A program made the translations under genes and the position numbers. Of a stretch of DNA of 64,000 nucleotides, positions 15,577 to 23,765 are shown in pieces (the stretch's first letter is position 1; every line of letters starts with the position of its first letter). Source of the stretch: Bradyrhizobium sp. 139 (GTDB taxonomy: Bacteria > Pseudomonadota > Alphaproteobacteria > Rhizobiales > Xanthobacteraceae); NCBI RefSeq assembly GCF_023074175.1, contig NZ_JADPKS010000078.1, positions 62,001-126,000 of the forward strand, written 5' to 3'. The notes below the pieces were generated by a model. The model did no database searches, was not told the DNA's origin, and saw only the letters and a list, made by a program, of their open reading frames with translations.

Positions 15577-16224
15577 TGTCTAATTCCATCCGGTGGTCCC
15601 ACTACGTGCCAGCGAAGCTCCTCATCTCCGGCGGCTTCTTTCTCGCCTCGCTTATTGGTCGTCAGCGGGACAGGCTGACTGCCGCATCGAGAGCAGCCGT
15701 TGCCCCCAAGGGACGGTCACGAAATCTCCCTCCCGCCAGTTAGCTTGAAAGCATAATCTTGCCGGCCAATGTCGTCATTGCCGCTAAGGTTCTGACCCAC
15801 GAAGCGATGGCGCTACGTCAGTATCAGCAGCATGGTTGTCGCCGTGGGTCTGGTGTGTGCCGGGGCCCTGGTAATCGGTCAATCGCACGTGCCATCAGAC
15901 GCCATAGCGTCATCGGTAACGCGTACTCTGGAGCTTATTGAGCGTGCGTGGCACCTGCCCGTTCGTAGAGTAATATCCCACTGCATGTCGCCTATTGGCC
16001 CTCGGCCGAAGGTCGCTTGAACGCATGTTATGTCGGTTGTCAGAGGCAAACCGGATGCCGATCCAGCTTGGCGTCCACCGCCGCTTTTGATCCACAGCCG
16101 ACCTGCCGTGCGCGCCCGGTCGAGGACCACTTGTGACCCGGAACGGACCTCGTCAAGCGAACGCACCCGTTGCAGACGATCTGTACAACGCGTACCGTCG
16201 CCGATGCCGATACAAGGAACCCCA
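15577..16224. other. Gene-poor region holding a gene remnant and a shared degenerate repeat
   Basis: No intact gene was found. A remnant at about 15808-15960 is listed separately. The part 15990-16110 carries the degenerate repeat also present near 13140-13220. The rest (15577-15800) shows no start or ribosome binding site that I would support. Confidence 0.5.
15808..15960 (+). pseudogene. Possible N-terminal remnant of a phytochelatin-synthase-like exported protein
   Basis: One frame reads KRWRYVSISSMVVAVGLVCA followed by GALVIGQSHVPSDAIASSVT and RTLELIERAWHLPV. This is a signal/anchor segment and the segment that, from memory of the family, precedes the catalytic domain of rhizobial phytochelatin-synthase-like proteins. 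The codon where a start would be expected is ACG. The catalytic Cys region is absent because similarity stops after LPV. Identification is by recollection of the motif only and is weak. Confidence 0.3.
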
Positions 16225-16401
16225 ATGACTGATCGAGAAAAGATTCTAATTGCCCTTCGCGAAAAGCCTCTGAAGACTTTCGAAATCATGAAGCGCGTGA
16301 ACATAAAGCATCAGGACGACTGCCAATCGCTCCTGTTGAGGATGCGTGACGACGGCGCCGTGAAGTTCGATATTCACAAGGGACATTGGCTCGCTGCGTG
16401 A
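16225..16401 (+). CDS. Small winged-helix-like protein, 58 aa
   Basis: The ATG at 16225 has AAGGAA upstream. The product MTDREKILIALREKPLKTFE, then IMKRVNIKHQDDCQSLLLRM and DDGAVKFDIHKGHWLAA, has the helix-helix-helix-wing pattern of a minimal winged helix-turn-helix. EKPLKTFEIMKRVNI would be helix 2 and HQDDCQSLLLRMRDDG the recognition helix plus wing. No partner domain. Probably a small DNA-binding protein; target unknown. Confidence 0.6.
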   Translation: MTDREKILIALREKPLKTFEIMKRVNIKHQDDCQSLLLRMRDDGAVKFDIHKGHWLAA

Positions 16402-16521
16402 AAAACGTTCGCTTGGTCACCACGGCTCCAAGTTCCTTTCGCTGACGCTCGGCCGATGGTTTGGCGGAAGCGAACGAGCTTGAGGCTTGCAAAAGCTTGA
16501 GACTTGGAAAGGAGAGACGGC

Positions 16522-16926
16522 ATGCTAGGGAACGCGAAGGTGGCGACCCGGCTTCCAGCAAGAGACCTCAATCGGGCGCGGGCGTTCTATTCCGAAAAAC
16601 TTCGGATCGAGCCGACCGAACAGCGCGAGGGCGGGCTCCGCTACGTCTGTGCGGCTGGTGAGTTTGCGATATTCATCTCGGCCGGAACGCAATCGGGCAC
16701 GCACACACAGATGGGTTGGGAAGTTGAGGATATCGAGGCAACCGTGCGCGAACTTCGCGTGCGGGGAGTCGCGTTCGAGGAGTATGACCTGCCCGGCCTG
16801 AAGACCGTCAATGGGATTGCGGAGATTGCCGGGAATTACCCCAGCAAAGGGATTGGTGAACGAGGCGCGTGGTTCCGCGACAGCGAAGGCAATCTGCTGG
16901 GAATCGGGCAACCGGTTCGAACTTGA
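16522..16926 (+). CDS. VOC-family (glyoxalase/bleomycin-resistance-like) protein
   Basis: 134 residues; the ATG at 16522 follows AAAGGAGAGACGGC. The product has the paired beta-alpha-beta-beta-beta modules of the vicinal-oxygen-chelate fold: KVATRLPARDLNRARAFYSE (first module), GGLRYVCAAGEFAIFISAGT, GWEVEDIEATVRELRVRGV and GAWFRDSEGNLLGIGQPV (last strand with a Glu/Asp pair). Small single-domain VOC proteins often dimerise to form the metal site. Substrate unknown. It lies 83 bp upstream of the GH1 gene on the same strand and could be cotranscribed. Confidence 0.82.
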   Translation: MLGNAKVATRLPARDLNRARAFYSEKLRIEPTEQREGGLRYVCAAGEFAIFISAGTQSGTHTQMGWEVEDIEATVRELRVRGVAFEEYDLPGLKTVNGIAEIAGNYPSKGIGERGAWFRDSEGNLLGIGQPVRT

Positions 16927-17009
16927 CGGGCGGCTTGGCCGCCGGCACTTTTCAAACCGCCTGCGACCCGCCATTGTGCCACTGCAACAATCATCTCAGG
17001 GCAGCATCA

Positions 17010-18473
17010 ATGTCGGACAAGGTCTCGCGTCGCCAGTTTGCCACGCTGGCGGGATTGTCCGCAGCCGGAATCGCAAATCCGCTGGAGACCGCCGAGGCCA
17101 GGCCGGCAGCGGCGCCGCGCGGCATGGATGGCTTTCCGGCGGGCTTTGTCTGGGGCACCGCGACCTCATCCTATCAGGTCGAGGGCGCGGTCAACGTGGA
17201 CGGGCGGGGGGCCTCGATCTGGGACAAGTTCGTGCGCATCCCCGGCAAGATCGAGGACGGCACCAATGGCGACCGCGCCGTTGAGCATTATCACCGCTAC
17301 AAGGAGGACATCGCGCTCATTAGGGAGCTCGGCTGCAAGGCCTATCGCTTCTCCGTGGCCTGGCCGCGAGTGTTTCCCGATGGTGACGGCAAGCCGAACC
17401 CGAACGGACTCGACTTCTACAATCGCCTCGTCGACGAGCTCCTGAAGAACGGCATCGAGCCGTGGCTGACGCTGTATCATTGGGACCTGCCGCAATCGCT
17501 CCAGGATCGTTTTGGCGGCTGGCGCTCGACCGAGACTTGCAAGAGTTTCGGCGACTATGCGGGCTATGTCGCCGGGCACCTCACCGATCGCGTCAAGAAC
17601 GTGTTCACTCTCAACGAGAGCGGCCGCTTCGTCCATTTCGGCTATGGTCTCGGCATCGATGCGCCGGGCTTGACGCTGCCGCAAAGAGAGATCAACCAGA
17701 TCAGGCATAACAGCGCGCTCGCGCACGGGCTCGCGGTGCAGGCGGTGCGGGCGCACGGCCGCCGCGGCACCAGGGTTGGGCCGGCCGAGAACATCGACGT
17801 CTGCGTTCCCGCGATCGACGCGCCCGAGCATGTCCGTGCGGCCGAGATCGCGCTGCGCGAGATGAATGCCGGCTATCTCAACGTCATCATGACCGGCCAG
17901 TATACCGACGCCTTCCTGAAATACGCGGGCGCCAATGCGCCGAAATACACCGACGCCGAGCTGAAGATCATCTCCTCGCCGGTCGACTTCCTCGGTCTCA
18001 ACATCTACGCGCCGCAAAACTACGTGGTGCCCTCGGACCAGGGCGCGGGTTTCATGCCGCTGCCGATCCCGAAATCCTTTCCGCACATGAATTCGGACTG
18101 GCTGCGCGTCGCGCCGGAGACGATCTACTGGGTGCCGAAGCTGGCGGCAAAAATCTGGAAGACGGACGCGATCTATATCAGCGAGAACGGTACCTCCGGC
18201 GACGATGTCGTCACCCCCGACGGCAAGATCTACGACACCGACCGCATCATGTACCTGCGCAATTATCTCGCCCAGCTCCAGCGCGCCACGGCCGAAGGCG
18301 TGCCGCTGCGCGGCTATTTCCTCTGGAGCCTGATGGATAACTTTGAATGGGTGTTCGGGCTCAACAAGCGGTTCGGGCTCTATCACGTCAATTTCGAAAC
18401 CCAGGTCCGCACGCCGAAACTCAGCGCAAGCTTTTACCGCAACGTGATCACGAAGAATGCGGCGGGGGCGTAG
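17010..18473 (+). CDS. Tat-exported GH1 beta-glycosidase
   Basis: 487 residues from the ATG at 17010, which opens a twin-arginine signal (SRRQFATLAGLSAAGIANPL). The mature enzyme is a full glycoside hydrolase family 1 barrel: FPAGFVWGTATSSYQVEGA at the N-terminus, LYHWDLPQSL, general acid/base Glu203 in FTLNESGRF and nucleophile Glu392 in IYISENGTSGDD, ending with WSLMDNFEWVFGLNKRFGLY. It would hydrolyse beta-glycosides in the periplasm. The normal NEP motif around the acid/base is NES here. Export by Tat is also less usual for GH1, which is mostly cytoplasmic. Confidence 0.9.
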   Translation: MSDKVSRRQFATLAGLSAAGIANPLETAEARPAAAPRGMDGFPAGFVWGTATSSYQVEGAVNVDGRGASIWDKFVRIPGKIEDGTNGDRAVEHYHRYKEDIALIRELGCKAYRFSVAWPRVFPDGDGKPNPNGLDFYNRLVDELLKNGIEPWLTLYHWDLPQSLQDRFGGWRSTETCKSFGDYAGYVAGHLTDRVKNVFTLNESGRFVHFGYGLGIDAPGLTLPQREINQIRHNSALAHGLAVQAVRAHGRRGTRVGPAENIDVCVPAIDAPEHVRAAEIALREMNAGYLNVIMTGQYTDAFLKYAGANAPKYTDAELKIISSPVDFLGLNIYAPQNYVVPSDQGAGFMPLPIPKSFPHMNSDWLRVAPETIYWVPKLAAKIWKTDAIYISENGTSGDDVVTPDGKIYDTDRIMYLRNYLAQLQRATAEGVPLRGYFLWSLMDNFEWVFGLNKRFGLYHVNFETQVRTPKLSASFYRNVITKNAAGA

Positions 18474-18589
18474 CTCTCTACGGTGGGTTGACGTCTGCGG
18501 GGCATCCACCGCGAAGTCCCTGGAGCCCACGAGATCAACTGCGCGAAGATATTCCCGCGCCCCTCAATCGGCAGGGCTATCGCATATGA

Positions 18590-18705
18590 CAACGGGCGGC
18601 TGGACGCCCGCTTTGGCGGGCTCCTCACCATGAGGGTCAGACATCTCGCCGCAAAACGCGACTTCATCCTGAAAGCCTGCCGCAGGCAGGCGTCTCGAAG
18701 GATCG
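18590..18705. repeat. Bradyrhizobium-type intergenic palindromic repeat (degenerate)
   Basis: Contains paired short palindromes (GCCCGCTTTGGCGGGC and GCCTGCCGCAGGCAGGC) linked by TCCTCACCATGAGGGTC and ended by GTCTCGAAGGAT. These words recur in intergenic regions of this genus. It sits in the 284-bp gap between the GH1 stop and the stop of the leftward GntR gene, where no other gene is visible, and may act as a bidirectional transcription end. Confidence 0.55.
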
Positions 18706-18757
18706 GCCGCAAGCAAGCTTCCAGCCACGTTTTTCTTCAGATGCGACAGCTCGGCCT

Positions 18758-19459
18758 CTAATCGGGGCCCACCAAACTGCGGCGGACGTCGATCAGGTGG
18801 CTCTTCATCTCGCGCGCCGCACGATGGGCATCGCGAGCTCTGATGGCTGCGAGAATGCTGCGATGCTGCTTCTGGGTCGTCAATCGTCGCGCGGGCGAAA
18901 GGACTCTTTCCTTCAAGGCGGCCCAGTCGGCTTTGCGGCGAACCGCGTTGATCGCATCGTAGATGTCGATCAAGAGGTGGTTGCGACAGGCGGCGATCAG
19001 CGTCTGATGGAACAGGCCGTCCCACATTTCGAATTCCGAGATCGTCGGCGCGTCTTCGCCCTTTTTCAGGCATTCGGCCATCGCATCGAGGTCGGCGCCG
19101 TTTGCGCGGGCGGCGGCACACTCGGCAGCTTGAGGTTCGATCATCAGCCGAACTTCCATGATCTCGCTCGGGCTGGCGTTCACGATCCGGCGCGCCAGAT
19201 CATCCGGCTGAGGCCGGCTTCTTTGCTCGACGAAAGTCCCGCGTCCGACATGCCGGACGATCTGGCCCGAGTCCTCCAGCTGCTGCAACGCGCGACGAAT
19301 CGTGTTCCGCGCCACGCCGTAGCGATCCGATAGCGCGCGCTCGGTCGGAATGCGTTCGCCGGACTTCCATCGCCCTGCGTCGATGGCTTCCTGAAATGAA
19401 GACAGGAGACGGTCTGCCGGTGTCTGTTTCGCCGTGCGTCGTGCAGTGTCCGTGGTCAT
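18758..19459 (-). CDS. GntR-family transcriptional regulator (FadR/FCD type)
   Basis: 233 residues. The N-terminal winged helix (ERIPTERALSDRYGVARNTI, then RRALQQLEDSGQIVRHVGRG) is typical GntR. The C-terminal helical FCD domain has the metal-binding pattern with conserved residues in MEVRLMIEPQAAECAAARAN, FHQTLIAACRN and QHRSILAAIRARD. Such regulators bind organic acids and usually repress the divergent catabolic operon. The gene is divergent from the cupin-MFS-FAH operon with 198 bp between starts. Two TGGACCA words one helical turn apart in that gap are candidate operators. Confidence 0.88.
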   Translation of the reverse strand: MTTDTARRTAKQTPADRLLSSFQEAIDAGRWKSGERIPTERALSDRYGVARNTIRRALQQLEDSGQIVRHVGRGTFVEQRSRPQPDDLARRIVNASPSEIMEVRLMIEPQAAECAAARANGADLDAMAECLKKGEDAPTISEFEMWDGLFHQTLIAACRNHLLIDIYDAINAVRRKADWAALKERVLSPARRLTTQKQHRSILAAIRARDAHRAAREMKSHLIDVRRSLVGPD

Positions 19460-19500
19460 CGCAGCATGCCCATGATTGTTGTGTAGCCAACCTATACCAT

Positions 19501-19519
19501 TTGGACCAATAATGGACCA
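19501..19519. promoter_or_regulatory. Candidate GntR operator
   Basis: TTGGACCAATAATGGACCA contains two near-palindromic TGGACCA words spaced 11 bp apart, i.e. on the same face of the helix, 42 bp upstream of the GntR start. A second direct repeat, GGTTCAAT twice at 19600-19616, lies nearer the cupin gene. GntR-family sites are often TGGT/ACCA-type palindromes, so the first is the stronger candidate. No binding data. Confidence 0.4.
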
Positions 19520-19657
19520 CCCAGAAATGCAACTTTACAGCTTATTCAAGCGAGCGTTGACGTCCGCTCGCCGCCGTGACAGCATAGACTCAAGACAATG
19601 GTTCAATTGGTTCAATGTCGAGCCAAAATGAAAAACAATCGTCGGAAGGAAGGAAAC

Positions 19658-20122
19658 ATGACCACCGCGTTCACCCCCAACGCCAAAAATCACGAAGGTA
19701 TCGGGCCGCTCGCTTCGCGCCTCGTGCATGCCAACGACATGCCCTGGGAGCCGATCCGCTATCCCGGCTGCTATGTGAAGACGCTCATGGTCGACAAGGC
19801 TTCCGGGTTGCTCACCGTGCTGTTGAAAATGGATCCCGGCGCCGAACTCCCGGATCATGAGCACGTCATGCTTGAGCAGACGTTTGTGATCGAAGGTCGT
19901 CTGGTCGACAAGGACGGACCGGAGAAGGGTCTGTCCTGCGGACCCGGCGAGTTCATCTGGCGACCGGCAGGCAGTCGTCATTCGGCGTGGACGCCGGAAG
20001 GCGGCCTGATGATCGCCGTCTTCCAGGTCCCCAACAAGTTCTACGAAAAGGACGGCAGGGTCGTGGATCTGGTCGGCGACGACTGGGGACTAAAATGGGG
20101 CAAGACCATCCAGCACGCCTGA
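19658..20122 (+). CDS. Cupin-domain protein (ChrR-like cupin)
   Basis: 154 residues; ATG at 19658 after GGAAGGAAGG. A single cupin barrel with metal ligands visible in DPGAELPDHEHVMLEQTFVI (His/Glu/Gln-type motif 1) and in RPAGSRHSAWTPEG (motif 2 His). The fold resembles small dioxygenase-like cupins such as 2,4'-dihydroxyacetophenone dioxygenase. First gene of the GntR-controlled operon, 115 bp before the MFS gene. Likely a metal-dependent oxygenase or isomerase acting on the substrate imported by the next gene; the reaction is not determined. Confidence 0.8.
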   Translation: MTTAFTPNAKNHEGIGPLASRLVHANDMPWEPIRYPGCYVKTLMVDKASGLLTVLLKMDPGAELPDHEHVMLEQTFVIEGRLVDKDGPEKGLSCGPGEFIWRPAGSRHSAWTPEGGLMIAVFQVPNKFYEKDGRVVDLVGDDWGLKWGKTIQHA

Positions 20123-20237
20123 CGATCACGGCGCGCGGCGGTCGGCGTCTTTCAAGAGAATAGCAGGGATGCGGGCTCGCGCCGATGTCGGCGCGACCTC
20201 GTCCGCTTGTCATAAAAAAGCACGAGGGAGGAATTTT

Positions 20238-21521
20238 GTGTCGGATCAGGTAGCCAATACCACGACAGAACAAGGCGGCGCTGTTCTCGGATGGTACCAG
20301 GAACTCTCTGCCAAGGAGCGTCGAACGCTCTGGGCTTGCTTTACGGGGTGGGCTCTCGATGCCATGGATGTGCAGCTCTACAGTCTGGTCATCGTCACCA
20401 TCACCGCGCTCTGGTCCATCAGCCGCGGTGATGCGGGCCTGCTCGCCACTGCCACATTGCTCGCGTCCTCGGTCGGCGGCTGGCTCGTCGGCATTCTCGC
20501 CGACCGCTTCGGCCGGGTGAGGATGCTGCAGATAACCATTTTGTGGTTCTCGGTATTCACGTTCCTCTGCGCCTTTGCGAATTCCTACGAGCAGCTCTTC
20601 CTGTTCCGCGCGCTGCAGGGTTTCGGATTCGGCGGCGAATACGCCGCGGGAGCCGTGCTGATCGGCGAGATCATCCGGGACGAGCATCGCGGGAAAGGCA
20701 ATGGCATCGTCCATTCGGGCTGGGCGGTCGGATGGGGAGCTGCGGTCATCGCCTACACCGTCCTGTTCACGTTCCTGCCGGAAACCGTTGCCTGGCGCGC
20801 TCTGTTTGCCGTCGGCATCCTGCCCGCGATTTTCGTGTTCTTCATTCGCCGCTTCGTCGACGAACCGCCGCTGTTCGTGGAGGCCCAGAGCCGTTACGCC
20901 AGCGGGCGCGAGGCGCGCCCGAGCTTTCTCCAGATCTTTGCGCCGTCGTTCCTGAGAACCACGATCCTGGCTTCACTGCTCACGATCGGCACTCAGGGCG
21001 GATATTACGCGATCATGATCTGGTTGCCGACCTACCTGAAGACCGTGCGCGGCCTCACGGTGCTGAGCACGGGCGGTTACCTCGCGATCATCATCGTGGC
21101 CTCCTTCTTTGGCTACGTGATCAGCGCCTATCTCACCGATATTCTGGGGCGACGCAGGAATTTCATCCTGTTTGCCGTCTGCTCGATGGTCACCGTGCTC
21201 GCGTACATGTTCCTGCCGATCGGCGATTCCATGCTGCTGTTTCTCGGCGCGCCGCTCGGTTTCTTTGCCTCGGGCATCTACAGCGGCATCGGCGCCTTCT
21301 TCAACGAGCTCTATCCGACCAGTGTGCGCGGGTCCGGTATCGGCTTCTGCTTCAATATCGGTCGTGCGATCGGTGCGTTGTTTCCCGCGCTGGTCGGCTA
21401 CATCAGCGCCAGCATGCCGCTCGGCGAGGCCATAGGTATCTTCACGGTCGCCGCGTATGGGCTGATCATCTTCGCCGCCTTGTTGCTGCCTGAGACGAAG
21501 GGCCGGTCGCTCACCGCCTGA
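20238..21521 (+). CDS. MFS transporter, aromatic/organic-acid symporter type
   Basis: 427 residues from a GTG at 20238 with GGGAGGAA upstream; an upstream ATG would add 23 basic residues. Twelve predicted transmembrane helices in two bundles. The loop 2-3 signature GILADRFGRVRM and the equivalent loop 8-9 DILGRRR are diagnostic of the major facilitator superfamily. The early FTGWALDAMDVQLYSLVI carries the D-x-x-D pattern used by aromatic-acid:H+ symporters (AAHS/SHS groups). It probably imports the substrate degraded by the FAH-family and dienelactone-hydrolase gene products that follow. Confidence 0.87.
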   Translation: MSDQVANTTTEQGGAVLGWYQELSAKERRTLWACFTGWALDAMDVQLYSLVIVTITALWSISRGDAGLLATATLLASSVGGWLVGILADRFGRVRMLQITILWFSVFTFLCAFANSYEQLFLFRALQGFGFGGEYAAGAVLIGEIIRDEHRGKGNGIVHSGWAVGWGAAVIAYTVLFTFLPETVAWRALFAVGILPAIFVFFIRRFVDEPPLFVEAQSRYASGREARPSFLQIFAPSFLRTTILASLLTIGTQGGYYAIMIWLPTYLKTVRGLTVLSTGGYLAIIIVASFFGYVISAYLTDILGRRRNFILFAVCSMVTVLAYMFLPIGDSMLLFLGAPLGFFASGIYSGIGAFFNELYPTSVRGSGIGFCFNIGRAIGALFPALVGYISASMPLGEAIGIFTVAAYGLIIFAALLLPETKGRSLTA

Positions 21522-21586
21522 CATCCTACCGAAGAAAGGGCGGCGTGCTTGTGGCATGCCGCCCGACCGACCATGCAAGGAGACTC

Positions 21587-22444
21587 ATGAAACTCGCTCG
21601 CTACGTTGCAAACGACGGCATGCAGATCGGCTGTATCGATCCTTCGGAAACGACCATCGCGCCGCTTCCCGGCGTCAAGGATATCTTCGACGCCATTGAC
21701 CGAAGCGCCGAACTGAAGGCTGCCACAACCGGCAAGGCGCGACCGCTCGCCGAGGTCAAGCTGCTGGCGCCGATCCCGGAGCCGCGCCGCAACATATTCT
21801 GTGTCGGCAAGAACTATCGCGACCATGCCCGCGAATTCTCCAACAGCGGATACGAGGCCGGTGCAGTGAAGGGCGCCGAGATTGACAGTCATCCTGCCGT
21901 GTTTACCAAGCCCGCAAACACCGTCGTGGGGCCGAACGACGTCGTGCAGTTGCACGCGCACGTGACGTCGAGCGTCGATTATGAGGCCGAACTGGCCGTG
22001 ATCATCGGCAAGGAAGGCCGTGACATCGCGCGTGAGCGCGCTTACGACCACATTTTCGGCTACACCATCGTGAACGACGTGACGGCTCGTGATCGTCAAC
22101 GCAATCACAAGCAGTGGTTTTTGGGCAAGGCGCTCGACACCTTCTGCCCGATGGGGCCATGGATCACGACCGGTGACGAACTCGATCCTGAAAATCTCGA
22201 CGTAAAGTGCTGGGTCAACGGCGAATTGCGCCAGAATGCCAACACAAGTGATTTGATTTTCGACATCCCGACCCTGGTTGCGACGATTTCTGCCGGACTT
22301 ACCTTGAAGCCGGGCGACATCATCGCGACCGGCACGCCGGCAGGCGTCGGGCTCGGATTCAATCCACCAAGGTTCCTCCGAGCCAGCGATTCGGTGTCGA
22401 TCTCGATCAGTCATCTGGGGATGTTGACGAATACGTTCCAATAG
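21587..22444 (+). CDS. Fumarylacetoacetate-hydrolase-family protein
   Basis: 285 residues; ATG at 21587 after CAAGGAGACTC. N-terminal FAH cap region, then the catalytic core: NIFCVGKNYRDHAREF, FTKPANTVVGP, and metal ligands in SSVDYEAELAVIIGKEGRDI and GYTIVNDVTARDRQ, ending with DIIATGTPAGVGLGFNPPRF. Members hydrolyse, isomerise or decarboxylate acyl-pyruvates and related intermediates of aromatic catabolism. Located 66 bp after the MFS gene and 30 bp before the dienelactone-hydrolase gene, so it is an operon member. Confidence 0.88.
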   Translation: MKLARYVANDGMQIGCIDPSETTIAPLPGVKDIFDAIDRSAELKAATTGKARPLAEVKLLAPIPEPRRNIFCVGKNYRDHAREFSNSGYEAGAVKGAEIDSHPAVFTKPANTVVGPNDVVQLHAHVTSSVDYEAELAVIIGKEGRDIARERAYDHIFGYTIVNDVTARDRQRNHKQWFLGKALDTFCPMGPWITTGDELDPENLDVKCWVNGELRQNANTSDLIFDIPTLVATISAGLTLKPGDIIATGTPAGVGLGFNPPRFLRASDSVSISISHLGMLTNTFQ

Positions 22445-22474
22445 TCCGTGGTTGCACCATCAAGGAGTGAACCG

Positions 22475-23232
22475 ATGTCATACTACCGAGGCCTGGCGTG
22501 CGAGAACATCTCGCTTGATGGAGATGGTGGAACGCCCATTACGGCCTACGTGGCCAGGCCGTCCGGGCCGGGACCCTTTCCGGGGGTGGTGCTCATCCAT
22601 CATCTTCCGGGTTGGAGCGAGTTCTACATCGAGACGACGCGGCGGTTCGCCCATCATGGTTTTCTTGCGATCTGCGCCAATCTTTATGAGCGCGCCGGGC
22701 AGGGCAATCCCGACGATGTTGCCGCCAAGGTCCGGGCTGAGGGCGGTATCCCGATGCGCAGATGGTGGGCGACACCGCGGCGGCCGTGCGGTGGATGCGC
22801 GCGCAACCGGGCTTGAACGGCAAGGTCGGCCTTTTTGGCTCCTGCTCCGGCGGCCGCCACGCCTTCATTTATGCGTGCCTGAAACAGGATGTCGACGCCT
22901 GCGTCGAGCTGTGGGGCGGGCGGGTCGTGATGAGCAAGGAAGAGCTCAACGACAAGACGCCGGTCGCGCCGATCGACATGACGAAGGATTTAAGCTGTCC
23001 GCTGCTCGGGCTGTTCGGCAACGATGACAGGGCACCAAGCCCGGAGCAGGTCAACATGCACGAAGCCGATCTGAAGAAGCACGGCAAGGTTCACGAATTC
23101 CACCGCTACGACGGGGCCGGCCACGGGTTCTTCTACTGGCACCGGCCGCTCTACCGCCCGGAACAGGCCATGGACGGCTGGAGCAAGGTCTTCGCGTTCT
23201 TGCGCAAGCATCTCGCCGGTCAGGGAGGCTGA
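22475..23232 (+). pseudogene. Dienelactone-hydrolase-family gene with a -1 frameshift
   Basis: Two overlapping frames together encode one complete protein of about 252 residues. The first (ATG at 22475 after AAGGAG) runs through GVVLIHHLPGWSEFYIETTR to RAEGGIP. The second continues DAQMVGDTAAAVRWM, the nucleophile motif GLFGSCSGGRHA, and the late GHGFFYWHRP histidine to a stop at 23230. One base is missing near 22752 (ATCCCGATGC). All catalytic parts are otherwise intact, so this is either a recent inactivation or a base-call error. It is fourth in the GntR-controlled operon. Confidence 0.88.
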
Positions 23233-23234
23233 CA

Positions 23235-23540
23235 ATGTGCACGTCGATCGTCGAAGTCGTCCGCGCCGAGGGCATGGCCAAGCGGGGGGACGAATGGTTT
23301 CCGATCTCCCACAGCGTCGTGGCCTATGACCATGCACGCCATGCCCAGCTCGGTGATGTGATCACGCTCGATTTCGTCAATGTCGCCCTTGAGCCCGGCG
23401 CCCGGGCCGGCATCGAGCTGACGCTCGAGACGGCCGTGGAACTGCGCGCGGCGCTCGATCGCGCTATCGCGGCGGCCGAATTCGAGGAGGCCGAGGTGAG
23501 GGGCAAAGGCGCGTTGTCCGGCGTGAGTCGCGCTGCCTGA
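23235..23540 (+). CDS. DUF6295-family protein
   Basis: 101 residues, starting 2 bp after the dienelactone-hydrolase stop and preceded by AGGGAGG, hence translationally linked. MCTSIVEVVRAEGMAKRGDE, WFPISHSVVAYDHARHAQLG and DVITLDFVNVALEPGARAGI match the small DUF6295 family as I recall it. The conserved early Cys and the YDH/ARH histidines may form a site. Function unknown. The conserved place beside dienelactone hydrolases suggests a role in the same pathway. Confidence 0.65.
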   Translation: MCTSIVEVVRAEGMAKRGDEWFPISHSVVAYDHARHAQLGDVITLDFVNVALEPGARAGIELTLETAVELRAALDRAIAAAEFEEAEVRGKGALSGVSRAA

Positions 23541-23765
23541 CACGCATCGGGCGAGGCGCCGCGATATTCGCGCGGCTCTCGCCGTTTCGCTCGACCTATC
23601 AATCGGTTCGCGAGCGCCACCGCGCCTCATCCCGTCCCCTCATTTCTACTGTGCTTGGGGTTGTTTTCGCATTTTTTGTAAGGAGGGCAGGCGCCGGCGT
23701 GCATTGACTCCCCTATGCCGCTGATTGAAAACGCCCTGAACATTCATGGCAGGAGGACAACGCCA

